Source: a virus
Virus record (IMG/VR): IMGVR_UViG_3300031974_002909
Coordinates: 1 to 25,127 of that record
Direction: 5' to 3' (one strand)
Length of the DNA: 25,127 bases
Shown: piece after piece, positions 15,115 to 22,158 of the stretch
Position numbering within the stretch: the first letter of the stretch is position 1
How the letters are laid out: each line of letters starts with the position of its first letter
The notes under the pieces: model-generated
Database searches by the model: none
The model's input: only the letters and a program-made list of their open reading frames with translations
Told to the model about the DNA's origin: nothing
Position numbers and translations under genes: made by a program

Positions 15115-16272
15115 ATGGCTCAAAGTAATACCAGCGACACCGAAGTGACATTCGACCTCGCAGAACTTCTTGGAACTGAGGACAATACTGGCGGAGGGGA
15201 TCCTACCCCTGATTCAGGAACACCCGCACCAGCAGACCCTCCATCAGAACCAAGTGATCTTATTGAACTCCCCGATGACTTATCAAAGCTTGACGACTTT
15301 GGTGGGCAAACTTCTGGACAATCCAACAGTACTGAGCCGGGGGCTTCTGATTCAACAGAATCACCGTTTGAAGTCGTCGCTCAAATGTATGTTGATAAGG
15401 GGGCCCTTAGTCCAGATGACCTGAAAGAAGTCACTAAAGACGTAAGTGACCTTTCAGAGTTGTACGACCGGATTGAAGCAAAGCGCCAGGATGGTGCTAT
15501 GAGTCGTTTGACCCCACTACAGCAGCAAGCAGTTAAAGCCTTTGAAGCAGGTGTTGATGTTCAGGTCTTTCAAGACAATCGCAGAGAGCGTGAGGTTCTT
15601 GACAAGATTACTGACAAAGTACTTGAAAGTAATGAAGATCAATATGAGATTCCAAAGCGCAGGCTGATTGCTCAACAGATGGTTAAAGTCAAGAACTATT
15701 CTGAAAAAGATGCAGATACTCTGGCTCGGGCTATATCTAAGGAAGATTTAGCTCAGGCTTCCAAGGAAGCTAGAGATGCCATGAAAGGTTGGTACGATGA
15801 TCAGATTCAATCTCAGATTGATGAAGAAATTCAGAATAAAGCAACCGAGGTTGAAAATACCAAGAAGGTTGCTGATGACGTAAAGACCAAGGTTGAAAAA
15901 GCTGATAAGCTCTTCGGACTCAAGGTTACCGATCAGCTTCGTGATAGCATTATGGAATATGCCACGAAGAACTACGGTACCGAAAACAAGCCGATGAACT
16001 ATCTGCAGGCAGAGCTTGAAAAAGATCCTGTGGATACAACGGTTAAGATCAACTGGATCTTGGCAATGACCAAGGGCCTTACCGATCTGACACCATTGCT
16101 TAGTAAATCGGCGAGTAATGCTACCAAAGCACTTGACCAGATTATTAGTCAAGGTAGCCGAGGCAGCGCTACCGGCGGACGTGCAACTGCACCTCAGTCA
16201 GGTAGTTCGAATAACCCTGATAACGCATTCCAAGGTATCGAAGGTGCTTTGGAGTTATTGTTTGACAAGTAA
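15115..16272 (+). CDS. Capsid scaffold-like protein (385 aa)
   Basis: Placed between portal and MCP, where scaffolds usually lie. The first 95 residues are disordered, acidic and Pro/Ser/Gly-rich (SGTPAPADPPSEPSDLIELP). From about residue 95 the protein is almost all helix with strong charge alternation (DNRREREVLDKITDKVLESN; EEIQNKATEVENTKKVADDV), probably a coiled coil. The C-terminus has a Gly/Ser/Ala linker (SQGSRGSATGGRATAPQSGS) and a short helix (FQGIEGALELLF) that could bind the capsid shell. No protease triad is visible, so fusion to a maturation protease is unlikely. The A-rich leader follows the terminator directly. The scaffold assignment rests on position and composition. Confidence 0.7.
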   Translation: MAQSNTSDTEVTFDLAELLGTEDNTGGGDPTPDSGTPAPADPPSEPSDLIELPDDLSKLDDFGGQTSGQSNSTEPGASDSTESPFEVVAQMYVDKGALSPDDLKEVTKDVSDLSELYDRIEAKRQDGAMSRLTPLQQQAVKAFEAGVDVQVFQDNRREREVLDKITDKVLESNEDQYEIPKRRLIAQQMVKVKNYSEKDADTLARAISKEDLAQASKEARDAMKGWYDDQIQSQIDEEIQNKATEVENTKKVADDVKTKVEKADKLFGLKVTDQLRDSIMEYATKNYGTENKPMNYLQAELEKDPVDTTVKINWILAMTKGLTDLTPLLSKSASNATKALDQIISQGSRGSATGGRATAPQSGSSNNPDNAFQGIEGALELLFDK

Positions 16273-16304
16273 ATATAAACCCCGACTAATCTAAAACCCG
16301 ATCT

Positions 16305-17810
16305 ATGCAAGTTAGTCCCTTTCAGGTTACGGAGGCCAAAGCAATGGCAGGCCTCGTTCGTAACAACCACTTCCACTCGCTGTATGAGGTTGCTCCTCAG
16401 TACGCTGGTAAAGTGATGAACAAGATGCTGTCCAACAAGTACGGCAGCAACATTGAAACGTACCTCGATGGTTTGCCATCTGAGACGTTCGAAACCGATG
16501 ACGATTATTTCTGGAAGCTCCAGGGTGATCACAACCGGAACATCGAACTGGTCAGTGGTAGCTGGAAAGGTGCTGCAATCACTGGTTCAACCACCCGTGT
16601 TGGTGCAAACCACATGCCTTTTGAACTGACTTTCCCCGAGAAGTGGTTCGACGAAGGTCACGTAATCGTTGGTGAGAAGAACGAAATCTATCCGATCTAC
16701 ATCGAGTCTGTTCGTCGCGGTGCCGCTGAAGAGTGGATCTACACTTGTGTATCTGCACTGTCTAGCCCTGATGGAATCCCAGGTTCTGAACTGACTGCTG
16801 GTAAGTTGTTCAGCATTGAATTCTCTCCAGTAGAGAGCACAATGTCCATTCGTGGTACTGGTATCCGCCGGGTGACTCCTATCGAATTCCGCAACGGTTT
16901 CACAACTGTTCGTAAGGAGAACTCCATTCCTGGTAACATGAAGTCTCGGAAGCTGGCTACTGCTTTCCCTGATCCTCGGAATGACAAGGCCATCGTCTCT
17001 TGGATTGAGTACGAAGACTTCATTCTTGAGTATGAGTTCATGGAGGAAAAAGTTAAGGCCATGTACTATGGACGCAGCAACCGCGATGCGGAAGGTCGTT
17101 CTTACATGACTGGTCCTTCTCAGAATGAGATCTTGATCGGAGCTGGTCTTCGTGAGATGATGGAGGTTTCTAACGTGTACTACTACACTGACTTCCAGCT
17201 GAGCACTCTCGAGAATGCGCTCTTGACTCTGTCTGAAGGTAAGCTCGGAATGGACGAGCGTGTATTCATGCTCCGTACTGGTGAGCGTGGTGCTAAGCAA
17301 TTCCACGAAGCTGCCAAGGCTGAGGCTACAGCTTGGACTCAAACTGGTAACAGCATTGTTCGCGATACTAACGCTGGTGCTTCTTACCGTCCAACAAGCA
17401 GTCCTCTGCACTCTCAGGCATATCAAGGTGGATTCCAGTTCACTGAGTGGTTGTTCGCCAACAGCATCCGTGTGATCGTTGAGGTTGACCACAACTACAG
17501 TGACCAGGTACGTCACAAGATCAATCACCCTGACGGTGGTAAGGCCGAGTCTTATCGTTACGACATCTTTGATATCGGAACTGTACAAGGTCTTCCTAAC
17601 ATGCAGAAGGCATACGTCAAGGGAGCTGAGTACATCCGTGGTATCGAAGAAGGTCTGAGATCACCATTCTCTGCTGACTCCGGAACAAACTATAACAAGA
17701 TGGCAAACCGCAAGGATGCCTGGACTGTTACCTTGTTCTGTCAGTTCGGTGTGATCCTTCGCGATCCAGAGCGTACTATGAGTCTCATCCCTAACATCCT
17801 GTCTGCGTAA
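16305..17810 (+). CDS. Major capsid protein (501 aa)
   Basis: Size, position after the scaffold and internal patterns fit the HK97-fold major capsid proteins of crAss-like and related Bacteroidota phages, which are about 490-510 aa. The N-arm (MQVSPFQVTEAKAMAGLV) is followed by E-loop-like and P-domain segments (YGSNIETYLDGLPSETFETD; EIYPIYIESVRRG). The A-domain end shows NYNKMANRKDAWTVTLFCQF and DPERTMSLIPN, conserved-looking C-terminal features. There is no Ig-like decoration insertion. The 5' leader shares TCTAAAAC with the 411-aa structural gene. Base usage (GC-richer, uniform codons such as CGT, GGT, AAG, AAC) differs from the AT-rich fibre genes, as expected for the most strongly expressed gene. 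Confidence 0.88.
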   Translation: MQVSPFQVTEAKAMAGLVRNNHFHSLYEVAPQYAGKVMNKMLSNKYGSNIETYLDGLPSETFETDDDYFWKLQGDHNRNIELVSGSWKGAAITGSTTRVGANHMPFELTFPEKWFDEGHVIVGEKNEIYPIYIESVRRGAAEEWIYTCVSALSSPDGIPGSELTAGKLFSIEFSPVESTMSIRGTGIRRVTPIEFRNGFTTVRKENSIPGNMKSRKLATAFPDPRNDKAIVSWIEYEDFILEYEFMEEKVKAMYYGRSNRDAEGRSYMTGPSQNEILIGAGLREMMEVSNVYYYTDFQLSTLENALLTLSEGKLGMDERVFMLRTGERGAKQFHEAAKAEATAWTQTGNSIVRDTNAGASYRPTSSPLHSQAYQGGFQFTEWLFANSIRVIVEVDHNYSDQVRHKINHPDGGKAESYRYDIFDIGTVQGLPNMQKAYVKGAEYIRGIEEGLRSPFSADSGTNYNKMANRKDAWTVTLFCQFGVILRDPERTMSLIPNILSA

Positions 17811-17835
17811 GTAGAGAGTGTTACGGAAATTGTTG

Positions 17836-17843
17836 TATTATTG
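17836..17843 (+). promoter_or_regulatory. Possible -7 element upstream of the post-MCP gene
   Basis: TATTATTG within TTGTATTATTGTA repeats the 13-base core seen at 7850-7862 before the nuclease gene. The ATG at 17867 lies 24 bases downstream. No TTTG is present 21 bases upstream, so it is a weaker candidate. Confidence 0.35.
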
Positions 17844-17866
17844 TAACGACGTTATAATAAACAACA

Positions 17867-18796
17867 ATGGCTCAACAGAGAAAATCCAAGTCGGCTAGTC
17901 AAACAGCAGTTGCTGAGGCTACGCCGACTTTTTTATTGCCTGACAAAACCGTAAAGATCGAACTGGTTGAGAAGGCACCAATGTTCATCAGAGAACAACG
18001 AACTCGTTTTAATCCATTCACTAAAGGTCTTGGTGATAAGACTGCTATTGAATATGATCTTCCTAAGTCTAGTGCAGGCGGTAGGATAAATCCTTTCAAC
18101 AGTACTGAGGAGCGTGAGTACCTTGAGGAAAGATTGTATCACGAGAAGGGTTGGCTTGATGTTCGTAATCGTAACAGTACTTTCTGGAAAGACTACCGGA
18201 TTGCCTTGGGTAAACTCGGTCGTGTCCTTAAGCTCAATCAACCAGAGGATTACTTGTTCTATCTGGTGGCCAGAGCTCAGAAAGATCTTGTTGCCCCAAG
18301 TGAGGATGAGTACCGTAACAATCCGAAGGCAACTTACAAGTTCATGATCGTTGATCAAAGCCTCCGTGATCGCAGAGAGGCTGAGAGCATTACTACCAAG
18401 TCTGAGGCATACGTGCATTTCAACAAGCTCAAGAACAACGCGACTATGCTGCGTCATATCTTGATCGAAAGCATGGGTGGTTCAAGGCTTCCAACCGGTG
18501 CAAACAACCACAGCTGGTTGATCAAAGAGATTGACAAGCTGGTTGATGCAGAGCCTACTAAGTTCCTGGAGATTGCCGGTGATCCTAATCTGGAGGTACG
18601 GGCGTTTATTCATGACGCAGTACAGCTGCAGGTTCTGGAAAGAATGAATGGTCTGTACTATACCAAAGACGGTAAGCCACTTGCACTTGCGGGAGGAAGT
18701 TCCGATCTTCGTGGTGCCGTAGACTTTTTGATCGATGACAACAACAACGAGTTGTATCTCACTCTTCAAAGTCAGGTAGAAAAAGCCCGTGAATAA
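17867..18796 (+). CDS. Conserved phage structural-region protein, role unknown (309 aa)
   Basis: A Ser/Lys/Ala-rich start (MAQQRKSKSASQTAVAEA) precedes a segment I recognise as recurring next to MCP genes in Bacteroidota phages. Its members carry a run such as FNPF...AIEYDLPKSSAGG followed by INPFNSTEEREYLEERLY. The middle holds FWKDYRIALGKLGRVLKLNQ and PEDYLFYLVARAQKDLVAPS. The rest is helical, with repeated acidic and basic heptads (KEIDKLVDAEPTKFLEIAGD). The C-terminus DNNNELYLTLQSQVEKA is helical. The function in published families is not known to me. Location between MCP and ring protein suggests a virion or head-completion role. It ends in TAATG shared with the next start. Confidence 0.72.
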   Translation: MAQQRKSKSASQTAVAEATPTFLLPDKTVKIELVEKAPMFIREQRTRFNPFTKGLGDKTAIEYDLPKSSAGGRINPFNSTEEREYLEERLYHEKGWLDVRNRNSTFWKDYRIALGKLGRVLKLNQPEDYLFYLVARAQKDLVAPSEDEYRNNPKATYKFMIVDQSLRDRREAESITTKSEAYVHFNKLKNNATMLRHILIESMGGSRLPTGANNHSWLIKEIDKLVDAEPTKFLEIAGDPNLEVRAFIHDAVQLQVLERMNGLYYTKDGKPLALAGGSSDLRGAVDFLIDDNNNELYLTLQSQVEKARE

Positions 18797-19551
18797 TGAC
18801 TGCTACTGAGTTTGATGACGAATTTCTATTGAACTACCAATATGCCGGGGGCAATTCAGCTCCCGGCTTTAATGCTTATGCGAGGAGTTTGTTCCTCTCG
18901 CGTGCGCAGGAAGAGTTGGTAAAAGATGCTTACAGACAGAGATCCAATACAAGGCTCGAAGGTTTTGAAGCAAGTGAGACACGTCGTCGTCAACTCTCTA
19001 ACTTGGTTAAGCAGGAGATCATCCTACCTGGTCAAGCGGTTCCTTACAATGTGAACTTTAACATTAGCCCAGACTCTCAGATCTTCAATAACCTTGATCT
19101 GAATAAAGTCTTGCGTATTGTGTCTGAACACATTGATGTGGACCCAGCAGTCTGTGGTAAAAAGCAGTTACCGGTATATGCAATAACTCATGATGAGTAT
19201 TCTAGCTACGTAGGAGATCCTTTTCGTAAGCCTACTAAGGATCATGCGTGGCGTTTGGATACTGGGGTATTTGATGATATCAATAATAGTTTGGAACTTA
19301 TTACAAATGTTTCTTATATTCGCTATGTCTTACGATATATTCGTCGTCCAAGACCCATCATAGTCGCTGATCTCAGTAATCTTAGCGGTGTTGCGTACTC
19401 AATTGATGGCGAGACGTCGGTTCAAACTTCAGAACTTATTGAAGGGTTCCATCCCGAAATCGTCACCAGAGCGGTGCAAAACGCCCTTGAAGCTGTTGGC
19501 GACCCAAGGTTCCAGACGCACTTTATAGCGAAAGACAACAGAATTGAATAA
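18796..19551 (+). CDS. Ring/adaptor-like neck protein (251 aa)
   Basis: The pattern FDDEFLLNYQYAGGN, then SLFLSRAQEELVKDAYRQ, closely follows the crAss-like ring protein 1 / head-tail connector family. Typical members read FNKYFN...LNEAQEELVKEFY, then a Pro-rich beta part. The second half reads PVYAITHDEYSSYVGDPFRK, HAWRLD, YIRYVLRYIRRPRPIIV, ending in a helix (HPEIVTRAVQNALEAVGDPR), all consistent with that family. These proteins dock below the portal and seal the neck. It starts at the A of the preceding TAA stop. Family assignment is by memory of the pattern rather than a search. Confidence 0.78.
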   Translation: MTATEFDDEFLLNYQYAGGNSAPGFNAYARSLFLSRAQEELVKDAYRQRSNTRLEGFEASETRRRQLSNLVKQEIILPGQAVPYNVNFNISPDSQIFNNLDLNKVLRIVSEHIDVDPAVCGKKQLPVYAITHDEYSSYVGDPFRKPTKDHAWRLDTGVFDDINNSLELITNVSYIRYVLRYIRRPRPIIVADLSNLSGVAYSIDGETSVQTSELIEGFHPEIVTRAVQNALEAVGDPRFQTHFIAKDNRIE

Positions 19552-19576
19552 CTAACCCAACTCTAAAACTAAAATC

Positions 19577-20812
19577 ATGAGTTATCTTGAAGGCGCACCC
19601 TCGCGCTTCGTCCTTGTCGGGACACAGTATGAAGACCAATCTGGAGCCACAGTTGATGCCGATGCGGCTGGAACTGCCGGTGACATCACTCTCTTGGACA
19701 AAGACGGTGGAGGTTTTGACAGCTCTGGAGCCAATTCTAATGGAGACGGTATTGCTCTCCGTTTGGTTACAGATAATCAAGAAGTAGGCGCTAGCCTTTC
19801 TTCTGATATCTTGACTCCAGTATTCTCAGCAGCTGACGTTGTTAAGTACCCATCTGCTGTAACTGCTTTCGCTCAACCTAAAGTACATATTCAGGAACTT
19901 GATCTTTCTGGAATGACTATTACTGCTGGCGAAGTCTTTATGATGAATGTTCGCTACCGCAACGTAGGTGCTGTATCTGATGGTCGTTTCTTTGACGTAT
20001 GGGCTGATCACACTGTTGTTACTAATACAGCAGTAGCTGTTGCTTCTGGTTTGGCTACTCAGTGGAACAAGACCAACGACAAGCGTAAGGTTGATAGCGC
20101 TACTGCTTATGTAGGAGCCGCTCTTACTAACTTTACCTCAAAGATCAACAGTGCTAGCCACTTTGAAGTAACTACTGGTTCCAAGACCGTTACTCAATAT
20201 AACGCACTGAGCGGTGGAGCACCTGTAAATACTACTGCTGGTGCTTTGACCATTTTGGTAAACATTGGTGGGGTTCCTTACAACATGACTACTGCCGGTG
20301 GTGTAGCTACATGGACTCTTGATCGTCCATACGAAGGATCTGACTCTGCTCGTTTGGCCGCTGCTGTATTTACTGCAACTGGTGCTGGTAAAGTTTTCTT
20401 GATCGGAGACATTCAGTCTAAGATCGACTTTAACCACCCCTTCCGCCCAATCGATTTCGATACTACTATGACAGTAGATGGCGATGAAGCCACTGGTTTG
20501 GTTACTGTTGATACTCAGCAGGCTGACATTGGAAACGGTTACGGTCCTCACGTTGCAGTTATCGAAGAGTTGAGCCTCGCTCAGTTCTCTGGTCTGATGT
20601 GGACTGAGTATCGTCGGATGCGTACTCGCCGGTTGGAGACTGTTTCAACTAAGCAGTACGATCAGTTCAGCATTACTCTGCGTAAGAATACCGCACAGTA
20701 TCCAGGATCTGTTGTAAACAGCGAAGCTGAGATTACAGTATTCATCCCTCGGGATGCTGGTGCTGGAAACACAGCTGCTGATCTGTTGACAGACATCCAG
20801 GCTAACGACTAA
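19577..20812 (+). CDS. Beta-rich structural protein, possibly tail tube or decoration (411 aa)
   Basis: The sequence is dominated by Gly, Ala, Thr, Val and Ser with short alternating hydrophobic strands. There are acidic Gly-rich loops (DKDGGGFDSSGANSNGDG), an insertion-like beta region (VNTTAGALTILVNIGGVPYN), and near the C-terminus a conserved-looking segment (YRRMRTRRLETVSTKQYDQF followed by SEAEITVFIPRDAGAG). It is flanked by its own leader (shared TCTAAAAC motif) and a strong terminator, so it is likely made in large amounts. That would fit a tail tube, a capsid decoration or a major neck protein. I cannot decide between them, and there is no tape-measure gene nearby to settle the tail type. 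Confidence 0.72.
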   Translation: MSYLEGAPSRFVLVGTQYEDQSGATVDADAAGTAGDITLLDKDGGGFDSSGANSNGDGIALRLVTDNQEVGASLSSDILTPVFSAADVVKYPSAVTAFAQPKVHIQELDLSGMTITAGEVFMMNVRYRNVGAVSDGRFFDVWADHTVVTNTAVAVASGLATQWNKTNDKRKVDSATAYVGAALTNFTSKINSASHFEVTTGSKTVTQYNALSGGAPVNTTAGALTILVNIGGVPYNMTTAGGVATWTLDRPYEGSDSARLAAAVFTATGAGKVFLIGDIQSKIDFNHPFRPIDFDTTMTVDGDEATGLVTVDTQQADIGNGYGPHVAVIEELSLAQFSGLMWTEYRRMRTRRLETVSTKQYDQFSITLRKNTAQYPGSVVNSEAEITVFIPRDAGAGNTAADLLTDIQAND

Positions 20813-20831
20813 TCGTTACGCCTTTTGTAAC

Positions 20832-20862
20832 AAAAGCCTCAGCAACCGCTGGGGCTTTTTTT
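20832..20862 (+). terminator. Strong Rho-independent terminator after the 411-aa structural gene
   Basis: AAAAGCCTCAGC (20832-20843) pairs with GCTGGGGCTTTT (20848-20859), twelve base pairs with one T-G around an AACC tetraloop, and ends in a T-run. Just upstream, CTTTTG-TAA-CAAAAG (20822-20836) can form a competing hairpin that shares the AAAAG strand. Confidence 0.85.
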
Positions 20863-20863
20863 A

Positions 20864-20871
20864 TATCTTTG
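20864..20871 (+). promoter_or_regulatory. Bacteroidota-type -7 element for the Cys-rich gene
   Basis: TATCTTTG directly follows the terminator U-tract and matches TAnnTTTG exactly. The same eight bases form the -7 element of the leftward fibre operon. Transcription would start near 20877, placing the ATG at 20887 about ten bases downstream. A -33 TTTG at 21 bases is absent. Confidence 0.5.
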
Positions 20872-20886
20872 ATAAAAGCGAAGTCC

Positions 20887-21375
20887 ATGGCATCCATTTA
20901 TGTCGAGTTTGAGAAAGATTACTCTGAACTCCACGTTATCTCCGATATAGATTTAAGTCCTGAAGGCCCTTTGGATTTGTATCACAACAACGTAAAAAAA
21001 GAGTCTTTTGCAACCCCAACTCTGGCAATGAGTTATCTTCAGACTACTTTCGGGGCTCGATATGTATTTACGATTACTCCTACAATGATCGGAGAGTCTA
21101 CATTCAGTGATGGAATCTGGCATGTTGTTTTCAACGGTAGTAGTGAATTAGTAGCTGGTGATCCCAAGATGAAATGTCTTTGGTGCGCACTTGCTAAGAT
21201 GCTGAATGGCGACTGTGACTATACTGCTGACATTGAGATCGTAAATAAGATCCATGCATACATGGTTGTTGCTGAGGGTGCCACAAGGGTTAAAGACTTT
21301 GAAAAGGCTTACAGCTCATACAGCATAGCCAAGGGATACGCTGACCCATATAACTGTGATTGTACTGCATCATGA
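20887..21375 (+). CDS. Cys-rich structural-region protein, possible metal site (162 aa)
   Basis: I use the ATG at 20887 (MASIYVEFEKDYSELHVISD); the upstream TTG at 20869 lies inside the predicted promoter. The N-terminal half is beta-rich (GARYVFTITPTMIGESTFSD; IWHVVFNGSSELV). The C-terminal half has five cysteines: Cys97 and Cys100 in KCLWC, Cys110 in LNGDCDY, and Cys157 and Cys159 in NCDC. This CxxC...C...CxC spacing could bind zinc or form a disulphide-linked tip. Related small Cys-containing proteins occur in neck regions of Bacteroidota phages, but no function is known to me. It is coupled to the next gene by an ATGA overlap. Confidence 0.7.
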   Translation: MASIYVEFEKDYSELHVISDIDLSPEGPLDLYHNNVKKESFATPTLAMSYLQTTFGARYVFTITPTMIGESTFSDGIWHVVFNGSSELVAGDPKMKCLWCALAKMLNGDCDYTADIEIVNKIHAYMVVAEGATRVKDFEKAYSSYSIAKGYADPYNCDCTAS

Positions 21376-21749
21376 GTGTTACGAATCTAAACCTGGATGC
21401 AACTAAGGATGTAAATATCACATTTACAAAGGGGTATACCTTTGATGTTTACCTACGCCTTTCTAAGAAGAACACTGATCCAGTTGAGTATTACGATCTA
21501 ACTCAGTACACATTTGAGCTGAAGTGTAAGTTTTCAAGCTACGATGAAAGTGCAGCCTGGCAGTTCAATACTTCTGAAATTACACAGAACGCAAATGGCG
21601 AGCTGTTCCTTCGTAAAGAAGCTGCTGTTACAAATCTGATCAATCCGGCTACATACGTATATGAACTACGGGCTACCAAGACATCTGATGGAACAAGCTC
21701 AAGGATCATGGCTGGTAAGATGATCGTTAAAGACGCAGTAAATGATTGA
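21372..21749 (+). CDS. Small beta-domain virion protein, BppU-like (125 aa)
   Basis: I start at the ATG at 21372, which forms an ATGA overlap with the previous stop. The first half reads MSVTNLNLDATKDVNITFTK, then GYTFDVYLRLSKKN and YYDLTQYTFELKCKFS. That resembles the N-terminal beta domain of BppU-type baseplate/fibre-base proteins (KGDTFxxxLxL...YDLTGYTFxxxV). The second half (LFLRKEAAVTNLINPATYVY, then SRIMAGKMIVKDAV) completes a compact sandwich. The likely role is an adaptor for the downstream SGNH tail protein. Alternatively it is a head fibre base. Confidence 0.68.
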   Translation: MSVTNLNLDATKDVNITFTKGYTFDVYLRLSKKNTDPVEYYDLTQYTFELKCKFSSYDESAAWQFNTSEITQNANGELFLRKEAAVTNLINPATYVYELRATKTSDGTSSRIMAGKMIVKDAVND

Positions 21750-21819
21750 AGAGTTTGATCTTGAAATAGTTGTACGCACATTTGATCCTGAAATTCAGAT
21801 CAGCGCGTACTCATCATAA
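21742..21819 (+). CDS. 25-aa mini-ORF resembling the N-terminus of the next gene
   Basis: An ATG at 21742, overlapping the previous gene by eight bases, opens 25 codons ending in TAA at 21819. The product starts MIEEFDLEIVVRTFDPEIQI. The next gene starts MTEFDIQIANRGIDPHVEIV. Both share EFD-[LI]-[EQ]-I, then R-x-[FI]-DP and a following hydrophobic-x-I. The likeness suggests duplication followed by truncation, or a real mini-protein with a shared docking motif. Its coupling to the previous stop favours translation. The only strong evidence is the similarity. Confidence 0.42.
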   Translation: MIEEFDLEIVVRTFDPEIQISAYSS

Positions 21820-21835
21820 GTAGTTTCATACTACA

Positions 21836-22153
21836 ATGACTGAGTTTGATATCCAAATAGCTAACCGTGGGATCGATCCTCACGTTGAGATAGTTATTGC
21901 AGAAGCTGGTCAGATAACCATTGTTTCTGCACCAACAGCTGGTACCGATGACGAACTTCGGCCCAGTGTAGGAGGTCAAACAAAAACACTTTACTTTGCT
22001 TCAACGGCTGCACTTAGAGTATACATAAGTACTTTGAGCGGTAGCAGCTATCGTTTTGGTTGGATTGTTGATGACGACGATGGCTTTGGTCCGGCAAACG
22101 GATTCTTTGATGGTACCGATATCCACTACAATGTGGCAATAATTATTACTTAG
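21836..22153 (+). CDS. Small virion-region protein of unknown function (105 aa)
   Basis: The protein begins MTEFDIQIANRGIDPHVEIV, the same motif as the 25-aa ORF just upstream. The rest is beta-like and Gly/Ser/Asp-rich: TIVSAPTAGTDDELRP, LYFASTAALRVYISTLSGSS, FGWIVDDDDGFGPANGFFDG. An acidic DDDD turn could bind calcium. There are no membrane or signal segments. It lies five bases before the 897-aa tail protein and may be a fibre-attachment or cap protein. I do not recognise a family. Confidence 0.7.
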   Translation: MTEFDIQIANRGIDPHVEIVIAEAGQITIVSAPTAGTDDELRPSVGGQTKTLYFASTAALRVYISTLSGSSYRFGWIVDDDDGFGPANGFFDGTDIHYNVAIIIT

Positions 22154-22158
22154 AACTC

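Noticed and set aside
16587-17588. 333-codon minus-strand frame inside MCP
   Set aside because: It is antisense to the MCP. Its Ser/Thr/Val/Leu composition reflects reversed codons, and no domain or start signal is seen.
17815-17870. Inverted repeat GTTACG...GTAACG as operator or terminator after MCP
   Set aside because: Only five to six bases pair across a long spacer, with no T-run. It is more likely coincidental, and I listed only the -7-like element there.
19577-20812. Tail sheath protein, implying a contractile tail
   Set aside because: No sheath motif or adjacent tube, baseplate or tape-measure gene is visible, so the tail type was left open.
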